Assembly: GCF_039769985.1 (NCBI RefSeq)
Contig: NZ_JBDNCH010000002.1
Coordinates: forward strand, 3,348,001 to 3,412,000
DNA from: Ponticoccus litoralis
GTDB taxonomy: Bacteria; Pseudomonadota; Alphaproteobacteria; Rhodobacterales; Rhodobacteraceae
Length of the DNA stretch: 64,000 nt
Direction: 5' to 3'
A program made the translations under genes and the position numbers. Positions 1-9,252 of the stretch are shown here, in pieces. Every line of letters begins with the position of its first letter. Within the stretch, counting starts at the first letter, position 1. Below the pieces are notes generated by a model. That model was not told the DNA's origin. It searched no databases and saw only the letters and a program-made list of their open reading frames with translations.

Positions 1-1
1 C

Positions 2-757
2 CTGCGCGACCTCGGCGACCCCTCGCCGACGCTGCAGTATACCTCGCCGCAGGAATACCTCTTCACGCTGTTCCGGATCTCGATGGTCTTCGGCTTCGCG
101 CTGGCCTTCCCGGTGATCGCGCACCAGATGTGGCGTTTCGTGGCGCCGGGTCTGTACCGCTCGGAGAAGGCGGCCTTCCTGCCGTTCACCATCGCCTCGC
201 CGATCATGTTCCTGCTGGGCGCCTCCTTTGCGCATTTCGTGGTGACGCCGCTGGCGATGGCCTTCTTCCTGGGCTTCGCCGATGTCAGTTCGATCTTCGC
301 CAACCTGCTGGCGCAGACCACCGACGCGGTGCCCGATGCCGCCGCCGTGGTGCCCGCCACCGAGGACGGGCTGCGGATCACCTTTTTCGGCAAGGTCAAC
401 GAGTCGCTCGACATCACGCTGAAGTTCATCATCGCCTTCGGCCTGTGCTTTCAGCTTCCGGTGCTGCTGACGCTGATGGGCAAGGCCGGGCTGGTCTCTG
501 CCGAGGGGCTGGGCAACGTGCGCAAATACGCGGTGGTCGGCATCCTGCTGCTGGCCGCGCTTGTGACGCCGCCGGATGTGATCACGCAGATGATCCTCTT
601 TACCGTCGTCTACGGCCTGTACGAGATCTCGATCTTCCTGGTCGCCCGCGTCGAGAAGAAGCGCGAGGCCGACCTGCGGGCACAGGGCCTGTGGTTCGAG
701 GAGGAGAACGGCGAAGAGGACCCGCTGGTCAAGGAATTCGACGAGGACGAGAAGTGA
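2..757 (+). CDS. tatC: Twin-arginine translocase subunit TatC (5' end outside window)
   Basis: This is the C-terminal 251 residues of TatC, the polytopic inner-membrane subunit that recognises twin-arginine signal peptides for export of folded proteins. The frame is open from base 2, so the true start lies before the window. The visible part begins in the conserved YTSPQEYLFTLF segment, followed by FGFALAFPVIAHQ and the RFVAPGLY motif typical of TatC. Several hydrophobic spans follow, and the tail is charged and acidic (EEENGEEDP). The stop overlaps the GTG start of the next gene by four bases (GTGA), so the two are translationally coupled. tatA and tatB would be expected just upstream. No frame break is visible. 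Confidence 0.96.
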   Translation: MRDLGDPSPTLQYTSPQEYLFTLFRISMVFGFALAFPVIAHQMWRFVAPGLYRSEKAAFLPFTIASPIMFLLGASFAHFVVTPLAMAFFLGFADVSSIFANLLAQTTDAVPDAAAVVPATEDGLRITFFGKVNESLDITLKFIIAFGLCFQLPVLLTLMGKAGLVSAEGLGNVRKYAVVGILLLAALVTPPDVITQMILFTVVYGLYEISIFLVARVEKKREADLRAQGLWFEEENGEEDPLVKEFDEDEK

Positions 758-1590
758 GCAAGACCCTGAAACGGATCGCGGCGGCGCTGGAACGCATGGC
801 GCCGCCGCCCCCGGACGCGCCGGATTTCGATGCAGAGGCCTTTGTCTGGCACGTGGCACCCGATGCGTTGGTGCCGGTGCCGCGGGTCAGCCGCATCGAG
901 CTGGAGCTGCTGGTGGGCATCGACCGGGCGCGCGACACGCTTTATGCCAATACGCTGCAATTCGCCCGCGGCCTGCCTGCCAACAACGCGCTGCTCTGGG
1001 GCGCGCGGGGGATGGGCAAATCCAGCGTCGTCAAGGCGGTCCATGCCGCCGTGCGCGCGGAAGGCCCGGACCTCAAGCTGGTGGAGCTGCAACGCGAGGA
1101 CCTGCCGTCCGTCGGTCGCCTGCTGGCGCTCTTGCGCGACGCGCCCTATCGTTTTGTGCTGTTCTGCGACGACCTCAGCTTCAGTCATGACGACCAGCAC
1201 TACAAATCGCTGAAGGCGGTGCTGGACGGCGGGGTCGAGGGGCGCCCGGACAACGTGGTGCTCTACGCCACCTCGAACCGCCGCCACCTGATGCCGCGCG
1301 ACATGATCGAGAACGAACGCTCGTCCTCGATCAACCCCTCGGAGGCGGTGGAAGAGAAGGTTTCGCTGTCGGATCGCTTCGGGCTGTGGCTGGGCTTCCA
1401 CCCCTGTTCGCAGGACGAATACCTTGCGATGATCCGGGGCTATTGCGACAGCCACGGCGTGGCGATCGACGACGAGACCCTGCGCGCCGAGGCGATCGAA
1501 TGGCAGGCCACGCGCGGGTCGCGGTCCGGCCGGGTGGCCTGGCAGTATTTCACCGACCTTGCCGGTCGAAAGGGCGTGGCGCTGAGCTGA
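754..1590 (+). CDS. DUF815-family P-loop ATPase
   Basis: A 278-residue ATPase of the DUF815 family, which has an AAA-like ATP-binding fold and no settled function. The start is GTG (VSKTLKRIAAAL), overlapping the tatC stop. A Walker A motif GARGMGKSS lies near residue 85, and a Walker B-like strand FVLFCDDLSF follows near residue 130. A conserved ATSNRRHLMPRDM segment and an INPSEAVEEKVSLSDRFGLWL block, which resemble sensor regions, come after. This gene sits directly after tatC in many Rhodobacteraceae, which suggests co-expression but not a proven Tat role. A repeat element follows the stop and may serve as the transcript end, facing the convergent minus-strand operon. Confidence 0.85.
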   Translation: MSKTLKRIAAALERMAPPPPDAPDFDAEAFVWHVAPDALVPVPRVSRIELELLVGIDRARDTLYANTLQFARGLPANNALLWGARGMGKSSVVKAVHAAVRAEGPDLKLVELQREDLPSVGRLLALLRDAPYRFVLFCDDLSFSHDDQHYKSLKAVLDGGVEGRPDNVVLYATSNRRHLMPRDMIENERSSSINPSEAVEEKVSLSDRFGLWLGFHPCSQDEYLAMIRGYCDSHGVAIDDETLRAEAIEWQATRGSRSGRVAWQYFTDLAGRKGVALS

Positions 1591-1650
1591 GCGCCGCCTT
1601 CCGGGCGGCGGTGGCGATTCTGCCGGCCTGAGCCTCGGTAAGAGGGTGTG

Positions 1651-1708
1651 GAGGGGGCTCTGCCCCCGCTGCGCTCCCCCGAGGTATTTTGGACCAAGAA
1701 GAAGCAGA
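1651..1708 (+). repeat. Dispersed intergenic repeat, copy 1
   Basis: A copy of the recurrent element: a GGGGGCTCTGCCCCC hairpin, a short variable spacer ending in CCCCC, then GAGGTATTTTGGACC and AAGAAGAAG. It sits between the convergent DUF815 gene and the LysM/LytM lipoprotein gene, oriented so that it follows the DUF815 stop. The hairpin plus T-rich tract suggests a terminator or mRNA 3' end structure (inference). Confidence 0.8.
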
Positions 1709-1837
1709 AGGCCGTGCCGGGGCTGGCCGCGGGCGGGGGTTACCGCTTTCGGATCTTGATGGAGCTTGCGCCGTGATACCCCAGCGCGCGGGCGCCGTGC
1801 GCAGGGGTATGGGGGCTTTTGGAAAAACCCGGGTGCG

Positions 1838-3044
1838 TCAGCGCAGGTAGGGCATCGGATCGGTGGATTCGAAGCCTTTGCGGACCTCGAAATGCAGGAA
1901 GGAGGGATCGCCGGAGCGCACGCGGGCGATGGACTGGCCCTTGCTGACCGCGTCGCCCTTCTTGACCGAGATGTCGTCGACATAGGTGTAGACCGAGATC
2001 AGGTCGTCCGGGTGGCGGATCAGCATGAACTTGACGCCTTCGTCGGTGGCCGAGATCGCCGCGACCTCGGCCCGAGGCGGCGGCCTTGACCGGGGTGCCC
2101 GGGGCGGCGGAGATGTCGATGCCCTCGTTCCGGCCCTTGGCGTATTCGCGGATGATCGAGCCGCTGACCGGCATGGACATGGCGCCGCCGCCGCTGCTGC
2201 TGGCGGCCTTCTTCTGGCCGATATCGGCCACCGGTTCCGCCGGTTTCGGCGCCGGTTTGTCGACCGTCGCCGCAGGGGCCGCGGCGGCGGTCTGGTTGGC
2301 GGGGGGCAGGACCTCTGTCGGCAGCGGCTTGGAGGCGGAGGGCGGTTGCGGCGTGGCCGTGCCTGCGCCGGGCACCGTCACCTGCGCGCTCTGCTGCGGT
2401 TGCGGCACGTTCTTGGCCGTCGGAATCAGCAGGTACTGGCCTTCGCGCAGCGAGAAGTTGCTGTCGAGCCCGTTCCATTCCGCCAGCGCGCGCGGGGTGA
2501 CCTGATAGAGGCGCGCGATGGTAAAGGCGGTCTCGCCGCGCGCGACCTTGTGGCGCACCGGCTCGGTGCCGGTCTGCGGCGTCTGCGCGGGGCGGATGGC
2601 GGAGGGGGCGCGCTCGATGGCGCTGCCGGCCGGGGTCGCCACATCCACAGAGGCGGGCGGCTGGATCGGCCCGGTCGTCGCCGCGCCGGTGGCGGGCGAG
2701 GGCTCGGCCACGCGGCGGGGCAGGGCTATGATCTCACCCGCGCGCAGCGGGTCGTTCACCTGCACGCCGTTGTAGCGCGCCAGTTCCGGCGCCGGCAGTC
2801 CGATGCGGGTGGCGACGGAATTCAGCGTATCGCCGCGCCGGGCCACGGCGACCTGGTAGTTCGGGTAGGAGATCACGCCCCGGTCGTCCGGCTGCGGGCG
2901 ATTGTCCACGGCCTGCAGGGCGGCCTGAGAGGTATCGACCGCCCCGCCCATGCGTCCGCGCATATCCAGATCGAGGCCGCCATCGCAGGCGCCAAGGGCG
3001 ATCAGCAGGCCAAGGGCCGTGAAGGAACGGGTCGGGGTTGTCAT
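1838..3044 (-). CDS. LysM/LytM lipoprotein, NlpD-like amidase activator (frameshifted as written)
   Basis: Encodes about 401 residues once one extra base is discounted. It has a lipoprotein signal ending in the lipobox LGAC, so it is probably anchored in the outer membrane facing the periplasm. Two LysM peptidoglycan-binding domains (about residues 60-105 and 165-210) are followed by a Pro/Ala linker and a C-terminal LytM/M23 domain. The LytM zinc ligands are degenerate: the usual HxxxD is NEGID and the HxH motif is FLHFEV. This matches non-catalytic NlpD/EnvC-type activators of cell-separation amidases rather than an active peptidase. The frame breaks at 2065-2070, where gene-strand GGGCGAGG reads GGGCCGAGG. 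The family-like continuation runs GEVAAISATDEGVKF to the stop at 1838. It lies last in the surE-pcm operon. Confidence 0.85.
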
Positions 3045-3106
3045 CTCTCGATTTCCTCATATGCGCCCCTTGTGCCGGGACGTCACTGCACCGCGCCGAA
3101 GGCGGT

Positions 3107-3749
3107 CTAATCCTTGCCCAGCCCCTCGACGAGGGGCACGAAACGCACGGGGCGCAATTCGTCGTATTCGAAGCCGCCCTCGTGCCGCGTCACCCGGATC
3201 AGGTGCTGGACGGTGTCGGACTGTCCCACCGGCAGCACCATGATACCGCCAATCTTGAGCTGGGCCAAGAGCGGCCCGGGCGGATCCTCGACCGCGGCGG
3301 TCACGATAATGCGGTCGAAGGGGGCCTGATCCGGCAGCCCGAAAGAGCCGTCGGCGGTGAAGGCGGTGATATTGGTCAGTTCCAGCGTATCGAAGACCGC
3401 GCGGGCGGCGGCCACCAGCCTGCGGTGCCGGTCGACGGTATAGACCCGCCGGGCGAGATGCGACAGGATCGCCGCCTCGGTAGCCAGAGCCGGTGCCGAC
3501 CTCCAGAACCTTGTCGCGGGGGCCGACCCGCAGCGCCTGCGTCATCAGGGCCACAACCGAGGGTTGCGATATGGTCTGGCCGCAGGCGATCGGCAGGGGC
3601 ATGTCCTCATAGGCGCGTTCGGCGAAATAGCCGCGGATGAAGGCGCCGCGGTCGACCTTTTCCATGGCCGACAGAACCGTGGTGTCTGTCACGCCCTTGG
3701 AGCGGAGGGCAAAGAGGAACTGCATCTTGGCTTCGCCATCGAAGCTCAT
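3107..3749 (-). CDS. pcm: Protein-L-isoaspartate O-methyltransferase (frameshifted as written)
   Basis: About 213 residues. The enzyme methylates L-isoaspartyl residues in aged proteins using S-adenosylmethionine, starting their repair. Visible signatures are GQTISQPSVVALMTQAL, the SAM motif I VLEVGTGSGY, and a C-terminal half with FDRIIVTAAVEDPPGPLL and GGIMVLPVG. The ATG overlaps the surE stop as ATGA. The frame breaks at 3475-3480, where gene-strand GGCTACGAGGCGGCG reads GGCTACCGAGGCGGCG. Removing one C gives GSGYEAAILSHLARRVYT, as expected for the family. Two partial reading frames are otherwise left, neither functional alone. Confidence 0.93.
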
Positions 3750-4529
3750 GTCAGGCGGTCTCGCAACGCGTCCAGCGTGGCGTGGCAGGTCAGGTCGGCG
3801 CGCATCGGCGTGACGCTGATATAGCCCTTCAGGTTGAGGTCCGCATCGGTGCCCGCGTCGGTGGCGGCCCGTTGGTCGCCGCCCTTGATCCACAGAAAAC
3901 GCCGCCCCGACGGAGACTTGTGCGGCTCTACGCTGAAGCCGGTCGCGTGGCGGTAGCCCTGCGGTGCGACCCGGGTGCCCTTGACCTGCGCCGCCGGGAC
4001 CGGGGGGAAGTTGACGTTGTAGAAGAGCCGGTAGCCCGGGTCCACGCGGTCGTTTTCGAGGATCTGGCGCACCACGCGGGCGCCATGGACGCGCGCGGAT
4101 CTCGAAGGGGTCGGAAGCTTCGGCATTGTCGGGGCCGAAGTACTGCGACAGCGCGATGGAGAGGATGCCCTGAAGCGCGCCTTCCATGGCGCCGCCCAGC
4201 GTGCCGGAATACAGGGCGTTCTCGGCAGAGTTGTTTCCACGGTTCACGCCGGAGAGGATCAGGTCCGGCGGGGTCTCGGCAAGGACATCGTGCAGACCGG
4301 CCAGAACGCAGTCCGCGGGACTGCCTTCGGCGGCAAAGCGGCGCTCGCCCATCTGCGCGATCATCGTGGGGTGGGTGTACGAAATGCAGTGCCCGACGCC
4401 CGACTGTTCGAAGGCCGGGGCGACGGTCCAGACCGCGCCGTCGGGCCCCGCGAGCTCTGTCGCGATCTCGGTCAGGACCGCGAGGCCGGGGGCGTTGATG
4501 CCGTCGTCATTGGTGATGAGAATGCGCAT
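3746..4529 (-). CDS. surE: 5'/3'-nucleotidase SurE (frameshifted as written)
   Basis: About 260 residues. SurE is a metal-dependent nucleoside monophosphatase linked to stationary-phase survival, commonly co-operonic with pcm as here. The N-terminus MRILITNDDGINAPGL carries the metal-binding DD pair. SGVNRGNNSAENALYSGT and the C-terminal GYRHATGF and GYISVTPMRADLT segments are also typical. The frame breaks near 4096-4100: gene-strand TTCGAGTCCGCG appears as TTCGAGATCCGCG. Restoring it gives DPFESARVHGARVV. Upstream, about 110 bp separate it from the next minus-strand gene, the short-chain dehydrogenase. Confidence 0.94.
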
Positions 4530-4640
4530 GAAACCGCTCGTCTAAGCCTGTGCCCTTCCTATGGGAAGGGGCGCGCCGGGGCAAGCGGCGCGTACCAACT
4601 GTAGGGAATCACCGCGCGCAATGCGGCAAGATGTGGGGTT

Positions 4641-5276
4641 CTAAAGCAACGCCAGCAGACGCGCGGCCTCTGCCGAGGGCTGCGCCAGCGGGGCGCGGTC
4701 CTCGCCGGGGTGAAACCGGGCGCGGGTGTGGGTTTCCATCGGCTGGGGCGTCAGGATGCGGATGCGCGGGCCGAAGTTTTCCTGTTCCGCCGCCCAGGAC
4801 CGGGCCAGCGCGATCTGCGCCGCCTTGGTGGTGCCGTAGTGGCCGTAGAACTTCTCTCCGCCATGCGGGTCGTCGAAGAAAAGCGCGGTGCCGTCATCGC
4901 CCAGAAGCGGCGCGACGAAGGGGATCAGGTGGCCCATGGCATCGATATTGGTGGTCACCGACTTCTTCCAGTCCTTGGCGTCCATATGCGGTGCGGGCGT
5001 CAGGGGGGCCGCGTGAACAGCCGTGTGCGCCCAAAGACCTATGCCGCCCCAGCGGTCGTGGATCGATCGGCACAGATGCGCCATGGCATCGCGGTTGCAC
5101 ACGTCCATCGGCGCCAGCGTCGCTTCTCCGCCCTTGGCCTTGATGCGGTCGTCGAGGTCCTCGAGACCGCCGACCGTGCGGGCCACGGCGACGATGTGAT
5201 ACTCGGGCGAAAGCGCCTCGGCGAGGGCGAAGCCCAGTCCGCGCGAGGCGCCGGTGATAAGAGCGATCCGTGTCAT
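4641..5276 (-). CDS. Short-chain dehydrogenase/reductase
   Basis: A 211-residue SDR-family oxidoreductase with a classic N-terminal Rossmann motif TGASRGLGFALAEAL for NAD(P)H. The catalytic signature is YGHYGTTKAAQIALA, in which Y and K are spaced as in YxxxK. The substrate cannot be read from sequence. This short SDR commonly accompanies the purF region in Roseobacters, where it is just named SDR oxidoreductase. The ATG at 5276 follows the upstream PilP-like gene by about 30 bases, so the two are probably co-transcribed. Confidence 0.8.
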   Translation of the reverse strand: MTRIALITGASRGLGFALAEALSPEYHIVAVARTVGGLEDLDDRIKAKGGEATLAPMDVCNRDAMAHLCRSIHDRWGGIGLWAHTAVHAAPLTPAPHMDAKDWKKSVTTNIDAMGHLIPFVAPLLGDDGTALFFDDPHGGEKFYGHYGTTKAAQIALARSWAAEQENFGPRIRILTPQPMETHTRARFHPGEDRAPLAQPSAEAARLLALL

Positions 5277-5307
5277 GAGGCGCTTTTCAGCGGCTTTGGC
5301 GCCAAGG

Positions 5308-5637
5308 TCAAGCGTCCGGCATCGACAGGCGGTGCGCCTTCTTGCCCCGCTGAAGGATGATCGAGTCCTCGGCCACCGCCACGACGGTATCGCGGCCGAG
5401 GCGGCTGCCCTTGGACACCTCGGCGATCTTGCCCGAGGGCAGGCGGACAAGCGCAGAGGCGTCGTCGGAACTGCCGAAGATGCCGATGAGCATGGGTTCG
5501 GCGCGCGGGATCGGCGCGCTTGTGGTGGCGGCCCGGGCCACGGTGTCGTTGCTGGCGGCGGCGGGGACGACCTGCGCGGCGCGGGCGTCGAACCCGTCGG
5601 GACGGGCAAGGGGGCGGAGGGATTTGGTCAGTATCAT
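5308..5637 (-). CDS. Small PilP/GspC-like domain protein
   Basis: A 109-residue protein of unknown function. The first 45 residues are Ala-rich and low in complexity. The C-terminal part (LIGIFGSSDDASALVRLPSG, then a VSKGSRLGRDTVVAV strand and ILQRGKKAHRLSMP) looks like the small beta domain of PilP/GspC secretion-pilus proteins. That domain typically shows a pattern of the form LxGxxGxxxxxxALVRLxxG...VxxGxxL. I see no signal peptide and no pilus genes nearby, so the domain match is suggestive only. It lies between purF and the SDR on the same strand. Confidence 0.55.
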   Translation of the reverse strand: MILTKSLRPLARPDGFDARAAQVVPAAASNDTVARAATTSAPIPRAEPMLIGIFGSSDDASALVRLPSGKIAEVSKGSRLGRDTVVAVAEDSIILQRGKKAHRLSMPDA

Positions 5638-5967
5638 GGGCTGGTCCCGGTGTCTCTGGGTGCCGCTGTCCGCGGCGCGATGGGGGCTGATACAGGCCTT
5701 GCTGCATGTGCGAAAGACAGCCCGCAGCGCATGGGCGCCGGGGTGCCGAAGCCCGGAAAAACATCGGCAGAAGGCCGCGCGGGGCGACGGCGTGCCGCAG
5801 GCGCAGGCCCTGTATGGCAGGGTCGCGCGGCACGGTCTGACCCGGGCCGGGTGGCAAGAGGAAGGCAGGGCCGGCGGGCCGTCCGGGACGCTGTAAAGGC
5901 CACGCGGCAAAACGGCCGCCCCCGGGGACGGCTACGCTGAAAGAAAAAAACAGGGCGGTGGCTGGCC

Positions 5968-7462
5968 TTACTGGGCGGCCTTGAGCTTGAAGCCCTGCTT
6001 GATCATGTCTGCCGGTTTGACCGGGTACTCGCCCGAGAAACAGGCGTCGCAATATTGCGGTACGCTCCGGGTCGCGCCCGCCCGATTCGCCCACCGCCCG
6101 GTAAAGACCGTCCAGCGAGATGAACTTCAGCGAATCGACGCCGAGATGTCCGCACATCTCGTCCTCGGTCATGGTGGCGGCCAGCAGCATCTCGCGCTGG
6201 GGGGTGTCGACGCCGTAGAAACAGGGCCATGCGGTGGGCGGCGAGGCGATGCGGAAGTGCACCTCGGCGGCGCCCGCGTCGAGGATCATTTCCTTGATCT
6301 TGCGCGAGGTGGTGCCGCGCACCACCGAGTCGTCGACGAGGATCACCCGCTTGCCACGGATCAGCGCACGGTTGACGTTCAGCTTCAGCCGCACGCCCAT
6401 GTTGCGGATCTGTTCCGTCGGCTCGATGAAGGTGCGGCCCATGTACTGGTTCCGCGTGATCCCGAGGCCGAAGGGAATACCGCTTTCGGCGGCATAGCCG
6501 ATGGCGGCGGGGGTGCCGCTGTCCGGGACGGGGCAGACCAGATCCGCCTCGACCGGCGCCTCGCGGGCCAGTTCCACACCGATCTGGCGGCGCGTTTCAT
6601 AGACGCTGCGGCCGCCGATGATCGAATCGGGGCGCGAGAAATACACATGTTCGAAGATGCAGAAGCGCGGCTGCTGCGGGCGGAAGGGGTGCTGCGATTC
6701 GACACCGTTTTCCTGCGTGATGACGACCATCTCGCCGGGCTCGATCTCGCGCACGTATTCGGCGCCGATGATGTCCAGTGCGCAGGTCTCGGAGGACAGG
6801 CACCAGCCGTCGCCGATCTTGCCCAGCACCAGCGGGCGCACGCCCAAGGGGTCACGCACGCCGATCAGCTTGGTCCGGGTCATGGCGACGACGCTGAAGG
6901 CGCCCTCGACCCGGCGCAGCGCGTCTTCCATCCGGCTGGGGATGTCGCGCTGCAGCGAGCGCGCCATCAGGTGGATGATGCATTCGCTGTCGCTGGACGA
7001 CTGGAAGATCGAGCCGCGCTCGATCAGCTCGCGCCGCAGGGCATTGGCATTGGTGATGTTGCCGTTATGGGCGATCGCCGCGCCGCCCATCGAGAACTCT
7101 CCGAAGAAGGGCTGGACGTCGCGGATCGCGGTCTGACCCTTCGACCCGGCGGTCGAATAACGGACGTGGCCGATGGCGACGGCGCCGGGCAGGGTCTCCA
7201 TCAGCGACTGCTTGGTAAAGCTGTCGCGGACATAGCCGAAGCGTCGGGCAGAATTGAAGCCGCCCTTGTCGGGGTGATACGAAACGATCCCCCCGGCTTC
7301 CTGTCCGCGGTGCTGAAGGGCGTGAAGCCCCAGCGCCACGAAGTTGGCGGCGTCGGTGACACCCACGACGCCGAAGACGCCGCACTCCTCGCGGAGCTTG
7401 TCGTCATCGAAGGGATGGGCTGGGGGCATGTGGCGGTCGGACAAAGCGCGCTCCGAATCCAT
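5968..7462 (-). CDS. purF: Amidophosphoribosyltransferase (frameshifted as written)
   Basis: Catalyses the first committed step of purine biosynthesis, PRPP plus glutamine to 5-phosphoribosylamine. The full product is about 497 residues from the ATG at 7462, which has GGAGG upstream, or 486 from the inner ATG at 7429 (MPPAHPFDDDKLREECGVFG). The Ntn glutaminase domain is cut before the conserved Cys in EECGVFG and includes HVRYSTAGSKG and GAAIAHNGN. The PRPP loop is VILVDDSVVRGTTSRKI. The frame breaks at 6058-6061: gene-strand CGTACGC reads CGTACCGC. Correcting it gives QYCDACFSGEYPVKP, which carries the usual C-terminal Cys motif, ending in FKLKAAQ at a TAA. A T-rich tract follows on the minus strand. 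Confidence 0.95.
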
Positions 7463-7641
7463 GGCTACTTACGGAGCCTCCATAGGCCGTATCTTCGCCG
7501 GTGTCACGGAACTATCACAGAGGCGGTGCGCGTGTTCCGGTCGCAGGGCCCGGATGGCTGTTGCCCGGCTCGCCGGAGAACCCCCGTGGGTTTTCGGTGA
7601 CCGTGCCGGGTCGGCCCGCGGTGCCGTCCGTTCTGTGCGCT

Positions 7642-7818
7642 TCAATTCGGCAACAGCCCCCACAGCCACCCGCGTTGCCTGGCGCGCGTGGTCTTCTTCC
7701 GGGCGGTCACAAGGTCATGGGCCGCCCGGCTGCGCAGGAGGCGACCGCGCTGCATGTAGTAGGCGGTGTCGATGCTGCCGTCGCGGCGCAGGCGGATCGG
7801 GGTTTCGGTGATGTGCAT
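7642..7818 (-). CDS. Small conserved basic protein
   Basis: A 58-residue basic protein beginning MHITETPIRLRRDGSID, with an Arg/Lys-rich second half ending WLWGLLPN. The start is well supported by an AAAGGAGAT ribosome site seven bases upstream. I do not recognise a domain; its size and charge would suit a nucleic-acid-associated or accessory protein. It is divergent from the winged-helix/hydrolase gene and upstream of purF on the same strand. It interrupts the usual cvpA-purF adjacency. Confidence 0.55.
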   Translation of the reverse strand: MHITETPIRLRRDGSIDTAYYMQRGRLLRSRAAHDLVTARKKTTRARQRGWLWGLLPN

Positions 7819-7972
7819 GGGGATCTCCTTTCGGCGCTGTGCCCCCAGGATGGCAGGCGGTCCGCCGCCGCGCTTGAAGACCGCCTTGCGGTTTCCCCGA
7901 GAAACCCTTGTGATTTGCCAAAGGTCCGGGTGCGGGCTTGGTCGGGCGGGCGCTTTGCGGTTAGCTGGTGCC

Positions 7973-9181
7973 ATGGAGTACCGCTTCGCCTCTCTCTGTC
8001 TTGACCTGGCGCGTCACCGGCTGACCCGCGACGGCGCACCGGTGCATGTCGAGCCGCAGGTCTTCGCGCTGCTGGCGCTGCTGGCCGAGCGGGCGGGGAC
8101 CGTGGTCAGCAAGGACACCCTGATAGAACGCGTCTGGAAGGGGCAGATCGTATCCGAGGCGACGGTCGGCGCCCGCATCAGTGCCGCCCGTGCCGCCGTC
8201 GGCGATACGGGGCGCGCGCAGGCGATCATCCGAACGGTGCCGCGCGTCGGGCTGGAACTGGTGCCCGAGGTCCGTTGTACCGCAGCCGCACCGGACCCCA
8301 CGGTGCCGGAGCCGCCGGTTGCGGTGCCGACACCCCGCCTCGCGACACCGGGGCGGATGCGCATGGCCAGGGCGCCGGATGGCAGCCGCCTTGCATGGAG
8401 CGCCAGCGGCGCGGGGCCGCCGCTGTTGCGGGCGGGCCATTGGCTGACCAATCTCGACCGCGATCCGGACAGCCCGATCTGGGGCCCATGGCTGGAGCGG
8501 ATGGGACGCGGGCGCCATCTGGTGCGCTACGATGGCCGGGGCACCGGCGTTTCGGGCCCGGCCTGCGGGCCTCAGTCGCTGGATGCCTTCGTCGACGACC
8601 TCGCCTGCGTGGCCGATGCGGCGGGGCTGGATCGCTTCGATATCTTTGCCTCGTCCCAGAGCGTCCCGGTCAGCCTGACCTTTGCCGCGCGCCATCCCGA
8701 CCGGGTGCGCCGGATCGTCAGCTATGGCGGCTGGGCACAGGGGGCGGCGATGCGCCCCGGGGCGCGGAAGGCGGGCATGACCGATGCCATGGCGACCATG
8801 CTGCGGCTGGGCTGGGGCCAGCCCGAGGGCGGCTACATGCGGGCCTTCGTCTCGCTCTTCCTGCCCACGGCCAGCCCCGAACAGATACGCGCCTTCGTCG
8901 ATCTGCAGTGCGATCCAGCCAGCGCCGAGCGCGCGGTCGAGATCCGCTCGGTGATCGCGCAATTCGAGGTGACGCCGGTGCTGGCGCAGGTCCGCTGCCC
9001 GGTTCTGGTCGCCCATGTGCGCCACGAAAGCCTGCATCCCTTCGGACAGGCGCAGCACCTGATGCAGCATCTGCCGGACGCGCAATTGCTGCCGCTGGAG
9101 GGGCAGAACCACATCCTGATGCCGGACGAGCCGGGGTTTGCCCGGCTCATGGATGCGGTGGACGCCTTCCTCGCGGATTGA
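7973..9181 (+). CDS. Winged-helix DNA-binding domain fused to alpha/beta hydrolase
   Basis: A 402-residue fusion. Residues 1-100 are an OmpR/CadC-type winged helix (LARHRLTRDGAPVHVEPQVF, the recognition region SEATVGARISAARAAVGD, and an RTVPRVGLELV wing). No receiver domain is present. After a Pro-rich linker, residues 130-402 are an alpha/beta hydrolase fold: LVRYDGRGTGVS, a nucleophile elbow FASSQSV that keeps the Ser but not the flanking glycines, and a late GQNHILMPDEP with the His. The usual Asp loop reads VRHESLHPF, so the triad is altered. This architecture suggests a one-component regulator whose hydrolase-like domain senses or processes a small ligand (inference). It is the only plus-strand gene between purF and cvpA. 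Confidence 0.8.
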   Translation: MEYRFASLCLDLARHRLTRDGAPVHVEPQVFALLALLAERAGTVVSKDTLIERVWKGQIVSEATVGARISAARAAVGDTGRAQAIIRTVPRVGLELVPEVRCTAAAPDPTVPEPPVAVPTPRLATPGRMRMARAPDGSRLAWSASGAGPPLLRAGHWLTNLDRDPDSPIWGPWLERMGRGRHLVRYDGRGTGVSGPACGPQSLDAFVDDLACVADAAGLDRFDIFASSQSVPVSLTFAARHPDRVRRIVSYGGWAQGAAMRPGARKAGMTDAMATMLRLGWGQPEGGYMRAFVSLFLPTASPEQIRAFVDLQCDPASAERAVEIRSVIAQFEVTPVLAQVRCPVLVAHVRHESLHPFGQAQHLMQHLPDAQLLPLEGQNHILMPDEPGFARLMDAVDAFLAD

Positions 9182-9252
9182 CGGACAACTCCGGTCCGGC
9201 GACAGGTGATGGGCGACAGGTGACAGGTGGCGGGGCAGGGTGCCCCGCGCCC

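Noticed and set aside
3057..4529. A single 490-residue frame spanning surE and pcm that looks like a fusion protein
   Set aside because: It is produced by two separate +1 insertions that slide one frame into another; each half is a normal stand-alone enzyme with its own start and stop overlap (ATGA).
6058..6064. Programmed frameshifting as the cause of the purF break
   Set aside because: No slippery heptamer or downstream structure is needed. The same CGTACG context appears in unrelated genes and in intergenic DNA, which fits sequence error better.
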